Shown one piece after another: positions 58,789-64,000 of a stretch of 64,000 bases of DNA (position 1 is its first letter; every line of letters starts with the position of its first letter). A program made the translations under genes and the position numbers. Origin of the DNA: Ypsolopha sequella (Eukaryota > Arthropoda > Insecta > Lepidoptera > Ypsolophidae); assembly GCA_934047225.1 (NCBI GenBank), contig OW204001.1, forward strand, positions 13,376,201-13,440,200. The letters are read 5' to 3'. The notes beneath the pieces were generated by a model. It saw only the letters and a list, made by a program, of their open reading frames with translations. It made no database searches and was not told where the DNA came from.

Positions 58789-58912
58789 TAAATATCAGAT
58801 ATATACACTCTGTGAACGTATGTGGTGGATAATTAGACTATGGTAATGATATTACTGTTTTGTTTAATCAGGGATGTAGAAGATCCCACTAATCCCATCC
58901 CATCCCGTCCCA

Positions 58913-59090
58913 CTAATATTATAAATGCGAAAGTTTGGATAGATGTATGGATGGATGTTTGTTACCTACTCGTTTACGCCGTAACTACTGAACCGATTGG
59001 GCTGAAACTTAGCACAAATGTAGTTTGAGACCTAGAATAGGACATAGGTTACTTTTTATTCCAAAAATCAGTTCCCATGGGAACAGGAAA
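58913..59090 (+). repeat. Dispersed repeat starting AATATTATAAATGCGAAAGT
   Basis: A sequence I recognise as common in lepidopteran genomes: AAATGCGAAAGTTTG, ACTACTGAACCGATTGGGCT, GACATAGGTTACTTTTTATT. Class uncertain. Confidence 0.5.
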
Positions 59091-59385
59091 TAGTGTCGTT
59101 CAGAGACGCGGCTCAGCCTTTAGCCTCGCCAATATCAAAGACCGCCAAAGAGACATTAGCAGAGGATTAATTCAGAGAACAAAAAGTAGTGTCGATCAGA
59201 AAAGCAGCTCGGCCAAAGACACTTTACATGGGGATCAAATTAGAGATGATGAGAATCCAAAACACTCCTTATCTCCAAACCAGAGTCAAGTCAGCTACGT
59301 CCTAAAAATTTATGAGCTAAAAATTTTTACAGATTCGATACGACTATTCAAAAACTTAATCAACGCGGGGAAAGCTAATAACTAA
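59077..59385 (+). CDS. Unassigned open frame, 102 codons
   Basis: Starts ATG GGA ACA with a near-Kozak GGG context. It encodes a polar, basic protein with two related segments (SVVQRRGSA and SVDQKSSSA); the underlying bases AGTGTCG-TCAGA repeat at a distance of about 100. The start overlaps the end of a dispersed repeat. No family recognised, no signal or membrane segment. It could be a transposon-derived exon or chance. Confidence 0.2.
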   Translation: MGTGNSVVQRRGSAFSLANIKDRQRDISRGLIQRTKSSVDQKSSSAKDTLHGDQIRDDENPKHSLSPNQSQVSYVLKIYELKIFTDSIRLFKNLINAGKANN

Positions 59386-59954
59386 TATACAATAGTTTCT
59401 TTTTTCATTCTTTTTTATTAGTTTTAAGATTAATAAGCAGATAGGTAACGCTCTTTTAAATATTTGTTCACTTGACTTTAACAAAGGGAGAGAAAAAAAA
59501 ATCATATAAATTGTATAGAGGCGATTTGGAGGGAATTTTGCGTTGCGCCCCGACTCGCTGCGGCCCGACATAGTATGCTCGAACCTTTATACAGAACTTG
59601 GTTTGCCGTTACTTAAAAGTGATATATTTAGGTTTTGTTATATTATTGCTAAACCATTTTATATGGCAAATCCTCTCTCAGCTGTTTGTTTTACCTCACG
59701 CCAAGAACTTTTACTTACTAAAAAGCAAAACAGTGTCATCTACGAACGTGACCATTTTAGTGCTTTCAGTTTTCTTTCTGTAAGGTGGCGAGAACGAAAA
59801 CAGAGCAGCAAGAGCACTGCTTTTAAATCAACAACGATATGAGGCGTCCGAGGAGAAAATAATAACTTAATGGGTTCTGTTCATGTTACTACCACCCTGA
59901 TGTGATCCCAAAGTAATTTACTGATGTGGATAAAAGCTACATTCCCTGTTTTTT
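59386..59954. other. No gene seen
   Basis: Only spurious frames. A CGCCCCGACTCGCTGCGGCC GC-rich patch lies at about 59545. Confidence 0.4.
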
Positions 59955-60430
59955 AGGGTTCCGTACCCGAAGGGTAACAAACGGGACCCTATTACTAAGC
60001 CTCCGCTGTCTGTCCGTACGTCCGTCTGTTACAGCTCCAACCGTTATAAAAGTAGCCAGTTGAAATATTTACACAGTACGTATTACTATGCCCTATATCA
60101 TCGGAAAAAAAATAAAGAAAACATTAACCCAAAACATTATCCCATACGAAAAACGTCAATAAAGTAGTATTGTTACTGTGTCCTCCTCATCTCCGAAACA
60201 AGAGGACCAAACAATATTGAAAAAATCATAGTAATGGGTGATTCCGTATATATTACAGGAAAAATAGATATTAGGGTTTTGTACTCAGCGTGTGCCTATA
60301 ATTGCTTGTCAGGCGCTACCATTTTAGCGGCTCGTTTGTTGAGATTTACTATGTTTTTGGGGTTCCATATGTGTGGTGGTACGAAACCCTTTTTGCGCGA
60401 GTCCAACTCACACTTTACCAAATTATGTAA
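59955..60430. repeat. GGGTTCCGTACC-family element
   Basis: Starts TAGGGTTCCGTACCCGAAGG, contains CTGTCTGTCCGTACGTCCGT and ends GCGCGAGTCCAACTCACACT. Includes the GTCAGGCGCTACCATTTTAG segment shared with 23940-24130. Confidence 0.65.
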
Positions 60431-61131
60431 CTTACCCAGCGATTGTAACCAGAAGTCATGCAGACCGGCCACTAACTATTGTGTCCTTGAAAAATTTAAG
60501 CTCATGAATTGCTGAAATTTTAGCACGGTCACACAGACAGTAAAAATATTATGATTTACCTACTTAATAAAAGGGCCTGAAAAATAGCCCGCCTTCATAA
60601 CATGTTCATCTAAAAATTCCCAAATAGAACTCTGAAAATCGAGTAGTAAAGGCGGTTTTAGATTGGCTCACCGAGCAGAGGGACGTATATTTTATGAGTT
60701 AACATTACTGAGGACAAATATAGGTAATAAAATTATCCCATCGTCTGTTAGAAGCTAACCTACTTTTGGTTCTTATTAAATTCTTGAGCTTGTTTAATGT
60801 TATTATCCCAAGTCCTAAATAAATAATTCCTTTTAACCTGGCGTCTATGTCTCCAAACTTACACGAGATCGTCTTAAGGTGAGCCATTCCGCTCTGCTGC
60901 CATATAAATGCTTTTATGTATTCTTGATTGCTTTGATCTCAATGAAATTTTGCACACATACGTTTCCCTTCCCCCACACTGCACTCCGACCGACCTCTCA
61001 TCAAGATATTTATATAAAAGTAGACATACATACGTGTACATAGCTTAAAGAATATACAATAATAATAATTTATATAATAAAGTACTATTAATGTAAAATT
61101 AACATATATTATGTTTTATAAAACATTGCTT
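60431..61131. other. No gene seen
   Basis: AT-rich, unassigned. Confidence 0.5.
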
Positions 61132-61430
61132 CCGACTGATTTGACGGCTGGATGACAGTTGAGTAGACAAACAAAGACAGACCACCTTTTTTTATAAGCA
61201 ATCACACATCACAATCAGTATAATTAAGCCGATTCTGAAGGCTTTAATTTTAGTTTTAATGCTGTCAAAACTAAATTTTCTTGATTACAAAATAGTCTTT
61301 AAATGTTAGAAACAGAACCTAAATTACTTTGGAAAAATTTAAGTTTTGACAGCACTAAAACTAAAATTGAAGCCTTCAGAATCGGCTACAATGTCTACAA
61401 TTCTCAATTGACGTCATATCGGACAATTCG
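61132..61430. repeat. Dispersed repeat R fragment interrupted by a MITE
   Basis: The left part, 61132-61227, matches the TGACAGCTAGATGACAG...CACATCACAATCAGTATAAT region of R. R resumes after the MITE with CTACAATTCTCAATTGACG. Confidence 0.6.
61228..61392. repeat. MITE 'GCCGATTCTGAAGGCTTTAA', copy 3
   Basis: AGCCGATTCTGAAGGCTTTA to AAGCCTTCAGAATCGGCTAC. It is inserted within a fragment of repeat R, so it is younger than that fragment. Confidence 0.8.
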
Positions 61431-62071
61431 CTTAGATTAAATTATGTTAAGGTGTGTTTTGAGATTTAGGTTTAATAAGCCTTATTTTCGAACTTGTGGT
61501 CTGAAAAACCTCATGATGATGAATATTTTTACGAAAAAGCTGCAACTTCCAAGTTCCATTTGCCTTCGTGTGACGTCACTTGAGAAATAGCTGTTTGTAA
61601 ATGTGTCCTGTGCTATCAAGATAAATTTATAATAATTTGCTTTGACAGCAAGATGACAAATGAGTAGACAGACAGAGACAGACTACTTTTTTATAAGAAA
61701 TCACACATCACAATCAGTATAATATCTAAAATTCTCAAGTGACGTCTTATTTTTGACGACCATTATTATTGACGACCATTATTATTGATACCCAAGCACA
61801 CTCTTGCCGGTGGCGGGGGCTGCTTTAAGATTTTTATTTTTTATTTATTTATTAGCCAAATTATTTCTAGTTTTCTTAAATAACAAATTATAGTTTTGCA
61901 AAATTTAAAGTATTAGAAAAGAATGTATATGAATATTAGGATTAGTGTATCAAGTATAAATAGCTTGAAAAAAAAAAAAAAAAAAAACTAGAGGTCGTTC
62001 TGACCATGGCCTCCCTCATCGTAATGCTTAGTTTCCTTAAAAATATCTAGGTAGGACTTTTCTATTTCTTT

Positions 62072-62700
62072 TCATTTCTCTCTATCTTGAACAATTGTTC
62101 TCCATTGTCTTCCGGCTGCGCTTACTATGTCATCTTCCCATCGACGTTTTTGACGGCCGATTTTTCGTTTGCCAATTTGAGGTTTCCAGTTTGTGATAAT
62201 ATTTGTCCACCTGGCACAGTCTATTATATTCATTCTCGCCACATGTCCTGCCCATTGCCATTTCATTTTTAGAGCGTGTTCAGCGGCATCTATAACTTTG
62301 GTGCGTTTTCTTATTTCACTAGCTCTTATTTTTTGCTGTAGTTTTAGTCCTAGCATGCTCCTTTCTATACCTCTTTGGCAAACTTTTATTTTTTGCACAA
62401 TTTCTTTGGTCATTGTCCAGGTCTGACATCCATATGTGAGGCATGGAAGTAAGCAGCTGTCAACAGCTTTCTTTTTTAAAGTGACCGAAAGTTTGCTTTT
62501 GAAGATTTCTTTCATAGCCCAGTACTTTTTCCAAGTATTTCCGATTCTTCTTTCAACTTTCTTTTTTAGTACATTCAGTGGATGCGATCACTTTTCCAAG
62601 GTAAATGTACTGGTCTACATAGTAAAGTTCGGTGTTATTGATTCTAATTGGGATCTGTGTCCAATTTGACATAATTTTCGTTTTGGTGTCACTCATTTCC
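62072..62700 (-). mobile_element. LINE reverse transcriptase C-terminal fragment
   Basis: The minus strand reads LEMSDTKTKIMSNW, YYVDQYIYLGKVI, then after a frameshift near 62565 VERRIGNTWKKYWAMKEIF, LTYGCQTWTMTKE, KMKWQWAGHVAR and RRWEDDI. This order is the end of the palm/thumb and C-terminus of an endonuclease/reverse-transcriptase LINE. It is a different lineage from the fragment at 39291-39900 (RWEDDIVSAAGRQW rather than RCTDDL). The catalytic YADD box is not present. Confidence 0.8.
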
Positions 62701-62729
62701 AGACCTCTGGCTTTAAGATAGCAGCATCT

Positions 62730-63128
62730 AAATATTGGAACGTAATACCGCCACCTGTTTGCGCGGCTAACATACTACCAACATTTAAAAGTAAATGTCG
62801 CAAATGGCTGTTTTCCGAACAGTCCCAGACTACTGGCGGGGTTATTGTATAACAGGATCCGATAAAGTATTAGGTATTATTTTTTATTCCATCTGTTTTT
62901 TAAATGTAATTTTAGTTTAGTTTCTGATTATTGTAAATATATATATATTTTTTTGTATGATTTTGTGTTTCCTTATGTAATATAGGCTAAGGCGGAAGAT
63001 CGACGGGTTTTTGTGTCTAACAAACAGCCATAAGTCGAGCCTTAGACCGATTTGTGTGTTTTGTGTATTTTGTTTTTATAATATTGTGTTCATGTGTGAC
63101 AAATAAACGGCTTCTATTCTATTCTATT
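62730..63128 (+). mobile_element. Non-LTR retrotransposon 3' end with (TTCTA)n tail
   Basis: A C-terminal peptide end (TFKSKCRKWLFSEQ) near 62780 is followed by an AT-rich 3' region and a CTTCTATTCTATTCTATTCT tail ending at the resumption of repeat R. Only the 3' few hundred bases are present. Confidence 0.5.
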
Positions 63129-63290
63129 CTTATCGGACAAATCTTTAAAAAATCGTAAAAAATATTGCTTAATTTATATACAAAAACAATGAAAACATTG
63201 TGCTAAAATGGCTTAAATTCTCGGAAAAAAAATAAACAAAATATCTTTTAGAAATTAAGCTATGGGAATTCTCAAAAAAAAATATATAAT

Positions 63291-64000
63291 GGTTAATTTA
63301 TATTGCAAAATAGTGAAAAACTATGTCCTAAAAAGCGTCCACGTCCACGTCCCATTTACCTAAAAAAAAAAAACTTTTAGAAATTAAGCTGTTATTACAA
63401 TTTGAAATTCGGGAACCGTCGCGAAGAAATGTTTGCCTCCTAAGAAATTGTACGATTACAAGTGAAACTTTAGTCAGGCGAAGTCTGACTAAACAATTTC
63501 ACTGTCTGTGGGCAGCCGGTTATAATGAATTATGATGTTAATTACGTGGATTGTCTAATAAGCTGCGGAATTCGATTGGTTAAAGATCAAAAGGTATTCT
63601 GAAATCAAATTTGTTTGATGTTAACAATGTGATTATTGTTGATGGTGATATATGTGATTATATTAACAAGGTGTGGGAGATAGATTATTACAAAAGACAA
63701 GTAGTATTTGTAAATGATAAACATTAAATTTCAATAAGAAAGATTGGTCCCTTTGTAAGGGAAATATTTAATTGTATACCTAAAAATACTGACTTGCACT
63801 CTAAAAAACCTTTAAGGTTAAACGTCAGTCGCTTAGCACAAGGTGCACAACTTTACTTTATCTTTTTGTTTAGAAGTTAAAAATTGAAAAACATTTTGGT
63901 ATGTGGCAATTAACACCAATAATTCAGTATTAATCCCTACGAGCAGAAGCAATTGACTCTTAAAAGGCTTTGCCTTACTTAAGTTTCAGTTGAACACATA
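63291..64000. other. No gene seen
   Basis: 63291-63400 partly repeats the end of R (TTTTAGAAATTAAGCT occurs twice). A short hairpin (TTTAGTCAGG...TCTGACTAAA) is near 63469. The rest is unassigned AT-rich DNA. Confidence 0.4.

Larger units (their letters stand above)
61431..63290. repeat. Dispersed repeat R, third copy, split by nested LINE DNA
   Basis: R runs from about 61431 to 61742 (ATTCTCAAGTGACG) and resumes at about 63129 (TATCGGACAAATCTTTAAAA). The intact copies read CTCAAG-GACAAGGTCATCGG across this join. Confidence 0.65.

Overview
The window looks like a piece of a lepidopteran (moth) nuclear genome. It is AT-rich and gene-poor, its genes have GT-AG introns, and it carries many repeat families. 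Two kinds of intact gene are visible: a tandem pair of hexamerin storage-protein genes and one sugar-transporter-family (MFS) gene, all on the minus strand. Nearly everything else is transposon-derived, tandem repeat or unassigned AT-rich DNA. No rRNA, tRNA gene, CRISPR or bacterial-type operon was seen. Class and family names rest on motifs read by eye; no database was searched.

Layout. 1-1084: frameshifted, 5'-truncated gene of a repetitive family ending in a CXC (Tesmin/TSO1-like) cysteine motif. 2.2-20.1 kb: a tandem duplication of about 8-9 kb (unit A about 2.3-10.4 kb, unit B about 11.4-20.1 kb), each with a complete four-exon, 758-codon hexamerin gene and its own TATA box. The units differ by insertions: a 1.2 kb terminal-inverted-repeat element only in B, two retroposon tails only in A, and one short element that lies in opposite orientation in A and B. 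A Helitron coding fragment sits between the units and a non-LTR retrotransposon fragment follows unit B. 25.2-28.9 kb: a 3.7 kb segment bounded by inverted repeats, holding an 82-bp tandem array and a 2 kb GACGAT-type hexanucleotide satellite that switches strand near 27.9 kb. 30.8-32.8 kb: two hAT-like MITEs with perfect 8-bp target duplications.

35.1-38.6 kb: a three-exon, 489-residue sugar/trehalose transporter gene with a repeat and a tRNA-derived SINE in its large intron. A decayed related exon may lie near 41.2 kb. 39-64 kb: a graveyard of RTE-like LINE ends, SINEs, MITEs, a lone R2-like endonuclease domain (47.0-47.6 kb), a Penelope-like element with a GIY-YIG domain (51.6-53.0 kb) nested in a common lepidopteran repeat, and a multiply nested cluster at 61.1-63.3 kb. 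Hammerhead-ribozyme-like motifs recur at several places, as expected for Penelope-like elements.

The hexamerins are secreted proteins of larval fat body and haemolymph, and the transporter probably moves sugar or trehalose across membranes. Nothing in the sequence ties the two kinds of gene together in regulation.
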